DNA of 64,000 bases, from positions 962,356 to 1,026,355 of the forward strand of contig NZ_KE384306.1 in NCBI RefSeq assembly GCF_000425125.1, given 5' to 3'. This document shows positions 8,869 to 17,177 of the stretch, piece after piece. The position numbers and the translations under genes are program-made. This stretch comes from Paenibacillus taiwanensis DSM 18679. Its GTDB lineage: Bacteria; Bacillota; Bacilli; Paenibacillales; Paenibacillaceae. The notes below the pieces were generated by a model. That model was given only the letters and a program-made list of their open reading frames with translations, was not told where the DNA came from and made no database searches. The first letter of the stretch is position 1. Each line of letters starts with the position of its first letter.

Positions 8869-11456
8869 ATATCGTTAACAAACTGACGATTAGACATCTG
8901 ATGCAAAATAAGCGGCGCACGTTAGTTACGATTATAGGGGTCATCATCTCAGTTGCGATGGTGACGTCTGTGGCCACGCTCGGCTTTTCTTTTTTGGATT
9001 TGATGCAAAGACAGACCATCGCAGCAGGCGGAGAATGGCATGTCCTTTATAAAGAGGTGAACAAGGCACAACTGAGCGCCATTCAACAAGACGATGCAAG
9101 CAAAGTTGTCTCGATCGTGCAAGATCTTGGTTATGCCCCGTTAGTAGGGGCAGACGAATCGGTTAAGCCTTATTTATTTGTTCAGGCTTACAATGCGGAA
9201 GGTTTTCAGCAATTTCCTATACAATTGAGCGAGGGGCGGTTACCTCAAACGGACAAGGAAGTCGTCATTTCGGAAGACATCTTCAAACATGGAAAGGTGA
9301 AATATAACATCGGAGACCGGTTGACGCTCTCCATTGGTAAACGTTTTGAGAAAGGCAACACAAAGCAACTGGATCAATTTGAGCTATTGCGTCGTGAAGA
9401 TGGGAAACTGACGGAATCGTTACAGCAGATGACGAACAAAGAACTATCTGTAGTAGGTTTTATTAAACGTCCCGTCATGGAACCAGCGTGGGCCCCTGGT
9501 TATACGATTATAAGTTATGTCGATGGTAGCAGTATGAAGGCAACCGACCGCGTTCATGCAGCAGTTGCCCTAAAAAACATAAATCGATCCTTGTTCAGCC
9601 ATGCAGAACAACTGGCCCAATTAAACAACATTGGTACAGTTGAATATAATCACGAGTTGCTTCACTATTATGGCTTGTCCAAAAGCAAAGCTTCTAGCAG
9701 CACGCTTCTTTTGTTAGCGCTTATTATTATGGTGGTCATCATGGTGGGCTCGATTTCGTTAATTTACAATGCATTTGCGATATCTGTCTCGGAACGTTCT
9801 CGTCATCTAGGAATGCTTGCTAGTGTTGGCGCGACTAAGCGGCAAAAGCGTAATTCAGTGTTTTTTGAAGGTGTAGTTATCGGGTTAATCAGCATTCCCA
9901 TTGGAATTGTTTGTGGGCTTGCCGGCATCGGCATTACGCTCTTGGTTGTTAATCCGATCATCCAAGTAGCACTAGGGACAACGGAACACTTAACTCTTAT
10001 AATCACACCTATGTCGCTCCTGATAGCTTCTGTAGTGTCAATGGTGACGATTTTCATTTCGACTTGGATTCCGGCGTTAAAAGCTTCCCGAATTTCTGCA
10101 ATTGATGCCATTCGCCAAACTGGCGATGTGATGCTGACCACAAAAGCTGTAAAAACGTCAACGCTTATACGTAAGCTGTTTGGCATTGAGGCGGAGCTCG
10201 GATTAAAAAACATGAAACGAAACAAGCGAAGATACTATACCACCGTTTTTTCACTTGTTATTAGTATCGTTTTGTTTTTAACCGTCTCTTTTTTTACTGC
10301 CAATTTGAAGCAGTCGCTAGCGCTCTCACAGGAAGGTGTGAATTATGATATTCAAATCTGGCATAGTAATTGGAAAAAATTGGACGAGTTGACGATTCAA
10401 TCGATAGCGAACCTCAGCGATGTGAGCGAATATAACGTATTGGAATGGAGTCAGGTGAACGCCTGGGTCGACGAGGCGGCAATTGCGGATAAGTTGCAGG
10501 AGGCTGTGAAGGGGGACAGGAGCTTACTGAAGGAAGGAAAGTACCGGTATGACGTTACGATTAATGCGATGAACGATTCGAGCTTGCAAATGTATGCCAA
10601 AGCGATCGGAACCGATTACGAACAACTGCTAAATCCAGATCAGCCTGCCGCGATCGTTGTGGATACGATTCAGTATAAGGACGAGGCGGATCATAAGTTT
10701 GTGAAAACGAAAGCTATTTATGCTAAAAGTGGTGAACACTTGCATTTGAGCTATACAAATGATGAGAATAATAAAGAAACACAATTAAACCAAGTAACGA
10801 TTGCTGCGATGACGGATCAATTACCTATGGGAATGCACTCACAACAATTAGGGACGGTAAATATTATCGTATCTAAACGGGTCATGGAGCAGCTCATGAA
10901 CGAGAACCGTACAGCATTTGTTGGAGCTCAAATGTTTTTAAAAAGCAAAAATCCTTTAAAAACAGAGCAGGAAATAGAACAATTCAGTGCGTCTAATCTG
11001 TTCGTTTTGAATGAATATCAGTCCAGACAAATGGAAGAGCAGCGGATTTTGATTATGTCTGTTTTCTCGTATGGATTTATCGTGTTAATTTCTGCTATCT
11101 CTATCGCCAATATTTTTAATACGATTTCAACGAGCATATTGCTTCGAAAGCGGGAATTTGCGATGCTGAAATCAGTTGGCATGACGCCTAAAGGCTTTGC
11201 GAAGATGATAAATTACGAAAGTATGGTTTATGGGGTGAAGTCGCTGTTGTTTGGGCTCCCCATCAGCTTTGTCGTCATGTATTTGATCTACAAGGCGTTG
11301 GCAAACAAATTTAGCTACGGATTTGTTTTTCCATGGATAAGCATGATTGTGGTCATTGCTGCCGTATTTATCATTGTTGGTTCAGCCATGTTATACTCTA
11401 GTGCAAAAGTAAAAAAGGAAAACATTATTGATGCACTAAAGCAGGAGAGTATATAA
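8865..11456 (+). CDS. FtsX-family ABC permease with two FtsX repeats
   Basis: An 863-residue permease with a GTG start inside the ATPase stop. The first hydrophobic helix is near residue 20-45, then a large extracellular domain, a group of three helices at about 285-415 with ERSRHLGMLASVGATKRQ, a second N-like helix near 460, another large extracellular domain (about 490-715), and a final group of three helices with RKREFAMLKSVGMTPKG. Classical BceB (about 650 residues) has one large loop and ten helices, so this longer permease with two extracellular domains is a variant. An intrinsic terminator follows. Confidence 0.9.
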   Translation: MNIVNKLTIRHLMQNKRRTLVTIIGVIISVAMVTSVATLGFSFLDLMQRQTIAAGGEWHVLYKEVNKAQLSAIQQDDASKVVSIVQDLGYAPLVGADESVKPYLFVQAYNAEGFQQFPIQLSEGRLPQTDKEVVISEDIFKHGKVKYNIGDRLTLSIGKRFEKGNTKQLDQFELLRREDGKLTESLQQMTNKELSVVGFIKRPVMEPAWAPGYTIISYVDGSSMKATDRVHAAVALKNINRSLFSHAEQLAQLNNIGTVEYNHELLHYYGLSKSKASSSTLLLLALIIMVVIMVGSISLIYNAFAISVSERSRHLGMLASVGATKRQKRNSVFFEGVVIGLISIPIGIVCGLAGIGITLLVVNPIIQVALGTTEHLTLIITPMSLLIASVVSMVTIFISTWIPALKASRISAIDAIRQTGDVMLTTKAVKTSTLIRKLFGIEAELGLKNMKRNKRRYYTTVFSLVISIVLFLTVSFFTANLKQSLALSQEGVNYDIQIWHSNWKKLDELTIQSIANLSDVSEYNVLEWSQVNAWVDEAAIADKLQEAVKGDRSLLKEGKYRYDVTINAMNDSSLQMYAKAIGTDYEQLLNPDQPAAIVVDTIQYKDEADHKFVKTKAIYAKSGEHLHLSYTNDENNKETQLNQVTIAAMTDQLPMGMHSQQLGTVNIIVSKRVMEQLMNENRTAFVGAQMFLKSKNPLKTEQEIEQFSASNLFVLNEYQSRQMEEQRILIMSVFSYGFIVLISAISIANIFNTISTSILLRKREFAMLKSVGMTPKGFAKMINYESMVYGVKSLLFGLPISFVVMYLIYKALANKFSYGFVFPWISMIVVIAAVFIIVGSAMLYSSAKVKKENIIDALKQESI

Positions 11457-11479
11457 ATTGGAGGCTCACAAACTTGTGC

Positions 11480-11520
11480 AACCAGTCGTCGACCACAAAT
11501 CGACGGCTGGTTATTTTTAG
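11480..11520 (+). terminator. Intrinsic terminator of the Bce-like operon
   Basis: A 13-bp stem (AACCAGTCGTCGA with TCGACGGCTGGTT, one G-U pair), 7-base loop and an ATTTTT tail, 24 bases after the permease stop. Confidence 0.85.
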
Positions 11521-11591
11521 TTCCATGTACGAAATGGTTTAAACGGATGCATGCTGAGAGATGAAGATCACAATATCATGTATCTAGGCAT

Positions 11592-12599
11592 CTACTCAGA
11601 AAGTTTCCCTAAAAATTGCTCGATCGCATCCATATAACCAGGTATCGTAATTTGTCTTGGAGCAAAAAGACTAATGAGTGTTGCCCGCAAATTCGAATTC
11701 GCTGTTTGCTTGCTTAACATGGAATGATCGGCATCAGGGAAGACAACTACGGTCAGCAGATCTGGTTTAACGATATCGCGGTATACCCGTTCCGTATCCT
11801 TCACATCGACCTGTAAATCTTCTTCACCTAGAATCAGTAGTACAGGTGTGTTGAAATTACGAAGATCATCGGTAGCATCCGCCATTAAATTTTTGCCAGC
11901 GAATATCCATCTGTCTCTCGACATCAAGCTATTTTCACGTGCGATTTTGACATACTCTTCATAGGAGGCATGTTTCATTAACAATTGTCGCACTTGTCGG
12001 TTATAAGCCAGTTTATCTTGAATTTCTGCTTCCGATTTTCCTTCAGCGAGCATTTCACTGCGTGTATTGTATTGACCTTGACTAATCCAGTTGATCGCAG
12101 GGGATAGAAGAAGGCTAAAAGCGAGCGGCTCCTGCTTGGCAAGCTTTGGTATGACCCAGCCCGCTTGACTCGCTCCCCACACCCCAATCTGCTTCTCATC
12201 AATCATTGGCTGCTCTTTTGCCCATGCAATCGCTTGACGGGCTTCTTCCACACGGTCTTCTATGCTTTGATGCTCCCAATTGCCTTCCGAACCTTTAATG
12301 CCTCTTTTGTTAAGAGACAAAGATGCATACCCAAGGGAAGCCAGCCGTTCCCATAGCGGCTTATAGCCATCATCATGGGAGTCGTCAATGGGGCCGTCAC
12401 CATGAATAAACAATACTAATCCTAGCTTGTTTGTGTAGTTATTAGGAAGTACAAAAGTACCGGTCAACTTGCCTTGAGGCGTCTGGATTTCAACCGCTTG
12501 CTCATCCATGTTAAAGCTGTTTTGCATCAAAATATAAAGTCCTGCACCGCCAAACAACAGGAAGATGATTATTAGAGTTATGGTAAGTTTCCGTTTCAT
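11592..12599 (-). CDS. Membrane-anchored or secreted alpha/beta hydrolase
   Basis: About 335 residues. The N-terminus MKRKLTITLIIIFLLFGG is a membrane anchor or signal peptide, so the domain should lie outside the membrane. The alpha/beta hydrolase core shows the oxyanion-hole region LFIHGDGPIDDSHDDG, a nucleophile elbow GVWGASQAGW (G-x-S-x-x-G), an acid region LLILGEEDLQVD and a catalytic His in FPDADHSML. This fits the dienelactone hydrolase/acyl-peptidase-like group; the substrate is unknown. The start at 12599 is chosen for GGAG seven bases upstream. Confidence 0.82.
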   Translation of the reverse strand: MKRKLTITLIIIFLLFGGAGLYILMQNSFNMDEQAVEIQTPQGKLTGTFVLPNNYTNKLGLVLFIHGDGPIDDSHDDGYKPLWERLASLGYASLSLNKRGIKGSEGNWEHQSIEDRVEEARQAIAWAKEQPMIDEKQIGVWGASQAGWVIPKLAKQEPLAFSLLLSPAINWISQGQYNTRSEMLAEGKSEAEIQDKLAYNRQVRQLLMKHASYEEYVKIARENSLMSRDRWIFAGKNLMADATDDLRNFNTPVLLILGEEDLQVDVKDTERVYRDIVKPDLLTVVVFPDADHSMLSKQTANSNLRATLISLFAPRQITIPGYMDAIEQFLGKLSE

Positions 12600-12701
12600 A
12601 TGATGTCTCCTTCGTAATTTGCTGATCACATTAATTTCAAACCCATGTAATACGATTTTGATTCATTGAACACAAGTTGCCGCACAAAGCTATTCTTATA
12701 C

Positions 12702-12756
12702 AAATGAGTCTGGATGAGAGGAACTCGTAGCCATCCCGCTGGGCACTCATTTTTTG
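12702..12756 (+). ncRNA. Structured T-tailed element, possible small RNA 3' end
   Basis: An outer stem AAATGAGT (12702-12709) with ACTCATTT (12745-12752) encloses GGATG/CATCC (12712-12716 with 12732-12736) and a small GAG-GAA-CTC hairpin; a T-tract closes it. No plus-strand gene lies upstream within the preceding kilobase, so it terminates either an unseen small RNA or stray transcription. It does not match a riboswitch I know. Confidence 0.3.
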
Positions 12757-12847
12757 ACTTGCTAGTTCAATAGGATGGCACTAAATAGATAGGTAATTTT
12801 ACTCTGTACATCATTCACCCCTTGAGCATTGAATACTTCAACGATAC

Positions 12848-12868
12848 ACCTTAGGCCAGACCTAAGGT
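12848..12868. promoter_or_regulatory. Perfect palindrome, possible operator
   Basis: ACCTTAGG (12848-12855), five bases, CCTAAGGT (12861-12868). Perfect dyad symmetry in an AT-rich region; it could bind a dimeric regulator. No gene is close enough to assign a target. Confidence 0.35.
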
Positions 12869-12873
12869 CAAGT

Positions 12874-12905
12874 GTTTGAGTTCATAATTGTTTGAGTTCA
12901 TAATT
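12874..12905. repeat. Perfect tandem duplication of 16 bases
   Basis: GTTTGAGTTCATAATT occurs twice back to back (12874-12889 and 12890-12905), six bases after the palindrome. It could be slipped-strand duplication or paired half-sites. Confidence 0.8.
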
Positions 12906-13071
12906 ATTTTATGGGGATATAGAAATGAATTTCATTAGGGGTAGATTATAGTTTCGATTTGGGAAAATAAATGACTGCATAAAATGCAGGACATATGATA
13001 TAGGAGATTCTTAGATTGATTCTTGCGTTTTTCATTCGCTTGTATTGTGGTAAAAGGGGAAGGAACGAGAG

Positions 13072-13105
13072 AATAAGGAAGCGATGGCAATATCGCTTCC
13101 TTATT
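13072..13105. terminator. 14-bp hairpin downstream of the quinone reductase gene
   Basis: AATAAGGAAGCGAT (13072-13085) pairs perfectly with ATCGCTTCCTTATT (13092-13105), 6-base loop. It lies just beyond the stop of the minus-strand gene at 13172. There is no strong T-tract. Confidence 0.55.
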
Positions 13106-13171
13106 TGAAATTGTTAAAATAAGAACGAGATTGAACCGACGATTTAACGGAGCTACCTGGTTATTGTCGCC

Positions 13172-13753
13172 TCAAGCTAATTGCGATCCAAGCTGACTCA
13201 CTTTAGCCAGCCACTCAGCTCGTGCTTTATCTGATGATCCTCTGATCGGACCAAGCTCAGTAACCCGTACAGGCGATACTCCACAAAATTTCAAGATGTT
13301 GCGTTTCATTACATTGTATTCTGCGTTATGATATGCCAGCTTATTGTACCAGAACGGAGTATCAGCAGTGACGATCAAACGTGAAGACTTACCAGCTAAA
13401 AGCTTGTCCACTGAATAAGAATTTTCTCGATATTTGTAAGCAAAGCCAGGGAGAAAAATCCGATCGATAAATCCTTTAAGGATGGCCGGCATTACCCCCC
13501 ACCATGTAGGATAAACAAATACTAGGTGATCCGCCCAGCGAATGAGGTCTTGTGCTTCTAACAGATCTTTCTCTAATTCCGTTCTTTTTCGGTAACCAAA
13601 CTGTAGGTTCGGATCAAATTGGATCTTGCTCAACTCTATAGAACGAACCTGTGCATTGCTGGCCGCAGCCCCCTTCATATAGGCATCGGACAAGGCCGCA
13701 CAGAAGCTCTGTGGGTCGGGATGCCCATTAATAACGAGAATATTTGATTTCAT
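13172..13753 (-). CDS. NAD(P)H:quinone oxidoreductase, flavodoxin-like fold
   Basis: A 193-residue protein of the NQO1/MdaB/KefF family. It starts NILVINGHPDPQSFC (FMN phosphate-binding loop with GHPxxxSF) and carries VFVYPTWWGVMPAILKGFIDR, the conserved flavin-side segment of this family. It should transfer two electrons from NAD(P)H to quinones or similar acceptors in the cytoplasm. AGGAGG precedes the start. It is transcribed divergently from an AraC regulator, a common arrangement for an inducible redox gene. Confidence 0.93.
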   Translation of the reverse strand: MKSNILVINGHPDPQSFCAALSDAYMKGAAASNAQVRSIELSKIQFDPNLQFGYRKRTELEKDLLEAQDLIRWADHLVFVYPTWWGVMPAILKGFIDRIFLPGFAYKYRENSYSVDKLLAGKSSRLIVTADTPFWYNKLAYHNAEYNVMKRNILKFCGVSPVRVTELGPIRGSSDKARAEWLAKVSQLGSQLA

Positions 13754-13803
13754 AACCAGTTTCCTCCTGTTGTAGCGAAATTATTTACGGTTTGCGATAC
13801 AAT

Positions 13804-13833
13804 ATAGTACGTGACTTCAATTAGAATAGTACG
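13804..13833. promoter_or_regulatory. Direct repeat between divergent genes, candidate AraC operator
   Basis: ATAGTACG occurs at 13804-13811 and 13826-13833, 22 bases apart (two helical turns), in the spacer between the quinone reductase and the AraC-type regulator. AraC proteins often bind such direct repeats. Assignment is inference. Confidence 0.4.
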
Positions 13834-13901
13834 AATCGAAACATAAATGTATAATCAAAAGCGCAATAATCTTGCTTATTTACGCAAAGGGAGAGTGGAT
13901 A

Positions 13902-14930
13902 TTGAAGAACCCGGGAGTTCCCATTACAGCGATATATCCGATTATGAAGTCGATTGTTCATAAAGGATTTGATATAGAGGAGTATTTCAGCTATTCTTCG
14001 TTTGACTGTAGTTTATTAGAGGATACGGAGGCTCGCATTACTGAAGAGGAATTGGAACGTTTGATGATTGCTGCCGCAAATTACACGCAGGACAATCATT
14101 TTGGCTTGCACCAAGGACAAATCATAGAGCTTGCCGATATGGGTATTCTCGGTTATGTGATCCTTCATTCGAAAACAGTAGTTGATGCGCTCTTGGCATA
14201 TCAGAGATACAATGTGATTCTATGCAGTGTTTTTAATTTGGAATGGCAAGTGGAGGGTGACGATGTCCTTATCTTCTTTTCTTTACAGCTTCCCGATCAT
14301 ATATCGCGTCATGTCGTAGAAGAGATGGCGAGTTCGCTGTATCATTTGATCAACAAGCTTAGCAACCAACACATCCTGTTGCATGAAATTCGATTTGTAC
14401 ATGAGGCGTCTGCAGATTTACAACCCTATACAGTAGTTTTCGGAAAAGTTCCCTGTTTTGGAGGGAAAGATAATGTTCTGCGTATGAGTAAGGATGTGCT
14501 GAATTATCCGATTTTGTATTCTGATGCAAAACTGCTGGGTGTCTTTGAAAAAATGGCACGGGAAACCAAAGATGAGCTGACCCAATCAAGTCTGTTTTCA
14601 GATCAGGTAGTTCAGTGGATGAAAAAAAATGTTCCTTCCTTTTTTCCAACCTTACAGCAAGCTGCCGACTATTTCAAAATAAGTATTAGAACACTCCAAA
14701 ATAAATTAAAGGCGGAGCAAACATCCTATAATGAATTATCTGTGCAGGTACGCAAGGAACTAGCCATAAGTTATTTGCAAAAAAGAGAGTACTCCATCGG
14801 CGATATAGCCTATTTGCTGCATTTTTCGGAGCCAAGTGCATTTCAAAGTGCTTTTAAGAAGTGGACAGGTTTAACGCCAGGACAGTATCGAACCCAAATG
14901 CGTGTATTTGATAAAAAGGGTTTAACTTAA
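13902..14930 (+). CDS. AraC-family regulator with arabinose-binding-like N-domain
   Basis: About 342 residues. The N-terminal ~200 residues resemble the 'Arabinose_bd' sensor of the OruR/ArgR-like AraC group (HFGLHQGQIIELADMGILGYVI and similar). The C-terminal DNA-binding domain has two helix-turn-helix motifs: LQQAADYFKISIRTLQNKLK and SIGDIAYLLHFSEPSAFQ, ending KKWTGLTPGQYR. The start is a TTG at 13902 with AAAGGGAG eight bases upstream; a TTG at 13872 lacks a site. It probably controls the divergent quinone reductase and possibly the broken genes that follow. Confidence 0.85.
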   Translation: MKNPGVPITAIYPIMKSIVHKGFDIEEYFSYSSFDCSLLEDTEARITEEELERLMIAAANYTQDNHFGLHQGQIIELADMGILGYVILHSKTVVDALLAYQRYNVILCSVFNLEWQVEGDDVLIFFSLQLPDHISRHVVEEMASSLYHLINKLSNQHILLHEIRFVHEASADLQPYTVVFGKVPCFGGKDNVLRMSKDVLNYPILYSDAKLLGVFEKMARETKDELTQSSLFSDQVVQWMKKNVPSFFPTLQQAADYFKISIRTLQNKLKAEQTSYNELSVQVRKELAISYLQKREYSIGDIAYLLHFSEPSAFQSAFKKWTGLTPGQYRTQMRVFDKKGLT

Positions 14931-14942
14931 CGCGTTGTGCTT

Positions 14943-15185
14943 ATGATCTACGATTGCGCCATTATTGGTGGAGGCCCAGCCGGATTGAATGCAGCCCTGA
15001 TCTCGTAAGGATAAGCTAAAACCGCACAACTTGCCTGTCGGTTTACTGATCATGAAACACTGAACGCTATGTTAACCAACAACGGATTTTGTATTGAAAG
15101 CCAGTATTCGGACTGGGATAAAGCTCCGTTTTCTACTTATTCACCATCTATTATTACCGTTTGTAGGAAAGAGGAACAAAAATGA
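14943..15185 (+). pseudogene. Composite remnant: FAD oxidoreductase start joined to methyltransferase tail
   Basis: From ATG 14943 the frame reads MIYDCAIIGGGPAGLNAAL, the FAD-binding N-terminus of a thioredoxin-reductase-like enzyme, then hits TAA and a second TAA within three codons. The same frame then continues (from about 15015) into HETLNAMLTNNGF, DWDKAPFSTYSPSIITV and CRKEEQK, which looks like the end of a class I methyltransferase. Two unrelated gene ends seem to have been joined by a deletion. Neither can be functional. A 31-codon frame (15182-15277) follows without recognisable content. Confidence 0.6.
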
Positions 15186-15347
15186 ATATTATCGTCGTAG
15201 AATATGACTCTATTAAAGGGGGATGGAGAAAAGCTGTCTCTTTTGCTGTCCATAATCCTGGCGTTAACTCTGGATGAAGGTAAGGAATTATTATATTTCG
15301 TGCTTTACATATAATCAGCTTGATTGAAAATGGAATTGTGTACTTGA

Positions 15348-15377
15348 ATAGCCGATCCTTCGTATAGGGTCGGCTAT
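15348..15377. terminator. Hairpin in remnant region
   Basis: ATAGCCGATCC (15348-15358) pairs with GGGTCGGCTAT (15367-15377) with one G-U pair and an 8-base loop. No T-tract follows. It may be a relic terminator of a lost gene. Confidence 0.35.
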
Positions 15378-15605
15378 CAAAGTAGCATGAGGTCATTAGC
15401 CTTTTTGGTAATTTACACCTGTCGCTTCCAGACCTTTCAAGTGTATTATGAAAAGATAGGATTAGCTCAGCTATCAACTTAGATATCGATGGGTCTAATG
15501 GCGAGTTTTATCCATAATCAAAGGTCTGTATCGAAAGCACTTGATAGTACCTATACGAGCTTAGGCACTGCTTGACTATTAACTTACATAAGGAGAATGT
15601 TCGTA

Positions 15606-16922
15606 ATGAGCTGGTTGAACAAGGAAATTGCAGAACGTTGGCGGAATGAAGGGAAACGGTATGCCTCTGAGATTAATGAATACGTGCGTAACGGCATGGA
15701 GCATGGTTGGTCGGAGAATTTAGAGTCCCCGGAAGAGGATCAACGCAGTAGCTTCGCATTCGAAATTGTCGAGATGATTCGTGCGGCAAATCGTGCTGGG
15801 GAAACAAATATATTGCGTGAGGAAGTACCACCTGCATCCTGGCCGATTACGTCCGAGTTTCAAGACCAGTTGCAGCCGGTAAAGCCATTAGCCTTTTTGA
15901 AGGACGGTAGTTTGTTAGTACATGCTGGAGGTTCAGGTGTACGAAGCACGATGTATATGGCGAACGGTGAGAAGCTGACCGTTGTTCCCGAAGTGAGCTT
16001 TGCCGGAGGTTCATCGGACGGTGTTTACGTAGCACTTGTCAATGAGCAAGGAATTCGGGTTGTAAGCGACATGACCGCCGACTCAGAAGGTGATGAAGTT
16101 ACCGCTTACTCTTGGCAGGATGTGCAACGGAAGCTCAAAGATACCATGCCAGACCTAGAATCGTTGGCCGATGAGGAGCATCCTGAGAGCGTGATAGATG
16201 AAGTTATTCCTTTTAATGAGGGAAGAAGGCTGCTGCTCGTAAGCAGATATGGAATTTATTTGCTGGGTGTCGGTGGAGAAGCCGAACTGCTTCATCCTGC
16301 GCTCTCGGAGTTGAAAGAGTACGAGATGGAGAATACGATTATAGATATGCCTCACGGCGACGTATCTCCTAACGGTCGGTGGTTGGCGTTCGGCTCGCAG
16401 GGCAGCGAGCACTTGCTGAAGGATATGCGACATGGTGAAGTGTATGCATTTGAACCAATATCCAGCTATCCGCATTTTGCCCGCTTCTCTAAGGATAATG
16501 GGGAGGTGTGGTACAACGCATGCCATCTTTATAATGGTGGGACGTTTAAGGTTCTGTTGGAGAAGGTTGAAGAGGGGTTGAGTGATGGCGCTGCGGAAGA
16601 ATGGCCCGAAATGAACGAGGAGATGCGGGTTTATGCAGCTGCAGCCTTAAAAGAAGGGCATATTCTAGGTGATGCTTACGGCTATCTTAAGTTTATCGAT
16701 GGAGAAGGACAGGAAATCTGGCGTTACTTTTTGGGCAGTACGATCTTCGGGATGACGGTATCCCCTGACGAAAAGATGCTGGCGGTTGGGACGTACGGAG
16801 GTATGCTCCATCTCCTGAGATTGGATAGCGATGAGAAGAGCGAGTACAGTATCGGAACAGCCCCAATTTTAGAAACAGACCGCTGGATGCTGTGGCAGAA
16901 TCAGGAGCCGCTGCGTTGGTAG
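15606..16922 (+). CDS. Uncharacterised protein, probable WD40-like beta-propeller
   Basis: About 438 residues with no signal peptide. After a helical start (SWLNKEIAERWRNEGKRYASEI) the protein is rich in repeated short strands with patterns like DVSPNGRWLAFGSQGSE, YPHFARFSKDNGEVWYNAC and GMTVSPDEKMLAVGTYGGMLHLLRLD. These are typical of WD40/quinoprotein-like blades. It is likely a cytoplasmic scaffold or binding protein; no catalytic motif is visible. AGGAG lies about ten bases upstream of ATG 15606; ATG 15597 is too close. It starts a run of poorly known plus-strand genes. Confidence 0.65.
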   Translation: MSWLNKEIAERWRNEGKRYASEINEYVRNGMEHGWSENLESPEEDQRSSFAFEIVEMIRAANRAGETNILREEVPPASWPITSEFQDQLQPVKPLAFLKDGSLLVHAGGSGVRSTMYMANGEKLTVVPEVSFAGGSSDGVYVALVNEQGIRVVSDMTADSEGDEVTAYSWQDVQRKLKDTMPDLESLADEEHPESVIDEVIPFNEGRRLLLVSRYGIYLLGVGGEAELLHPALSELKEYEMENTIIDMPHGDVSPNGRWLAFGSQGSEHLLKDMRHGEVYAFEPISSYPHFARFSKDNGEVWYNACHLYNGGTFKVLLEKVEEGLSDGAAEEWPEMNEEMRVYAAAALKEGHILGDAYGYLKFIDGEGQEIWRYFLGSTIFGMTVSPDEKMLAVGTYGGMLHLLRLDSDEKSEYSIGTAPILETDRWMLWQNQEPLRW

Positions 16923-16988
16923 GCTGACTTGCATAACATTTAGCAAGCATATATGGATGATACGAAGAGCAAGCCCCATATTTTTGTT

Positions 16989-17044
16989 GAATCGGCGACT
17001 TAATGTGTTCACTCCATTATTTGCCGATTCTTTTACATTGAACG
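16989..17044 (+). terminator. Probable intrinsic terminator
   Basis: GAATCGGC (16989-16996) pairs with GCCGATTC (17033-17040) and is followed by TTTT. The loop is long. It separates the propeller gene from the phosphoesterase gene. Confidence 0.5.
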
Positions 17045-17177
17045 ATGAAAATGTTATGAGAGTGAAATATTCACAAAAGCTGCGCCTGCCTTGGTCCAAA
17101 AGCTAGATGGATGGTGTTAAAATATGTGATATTTGTACGATCTGCCAAAGGATATAGACGGTATAAGGAGTGACACC

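Larger units (their letters stand above)
12600..13171. other. Non-coding region with repeats and hairpins
   Basis: About 570 bases without a convincing gene. It holds a structured T-tailed element (12702-12756), an 8-bp palindrome with 5-base loop (12848-12868), a perfect 16-base tandem duplication (12874-12905) and a 14-bp hairpin (13072-13105), listed separately. Confidence 0.6.

Noticed and set aside
15182-15277. 31-codon frame after the pseudogene
   Set aside because: Lies in remnant sequence, lacks a clear ribosome binding site and has no recognisable content.
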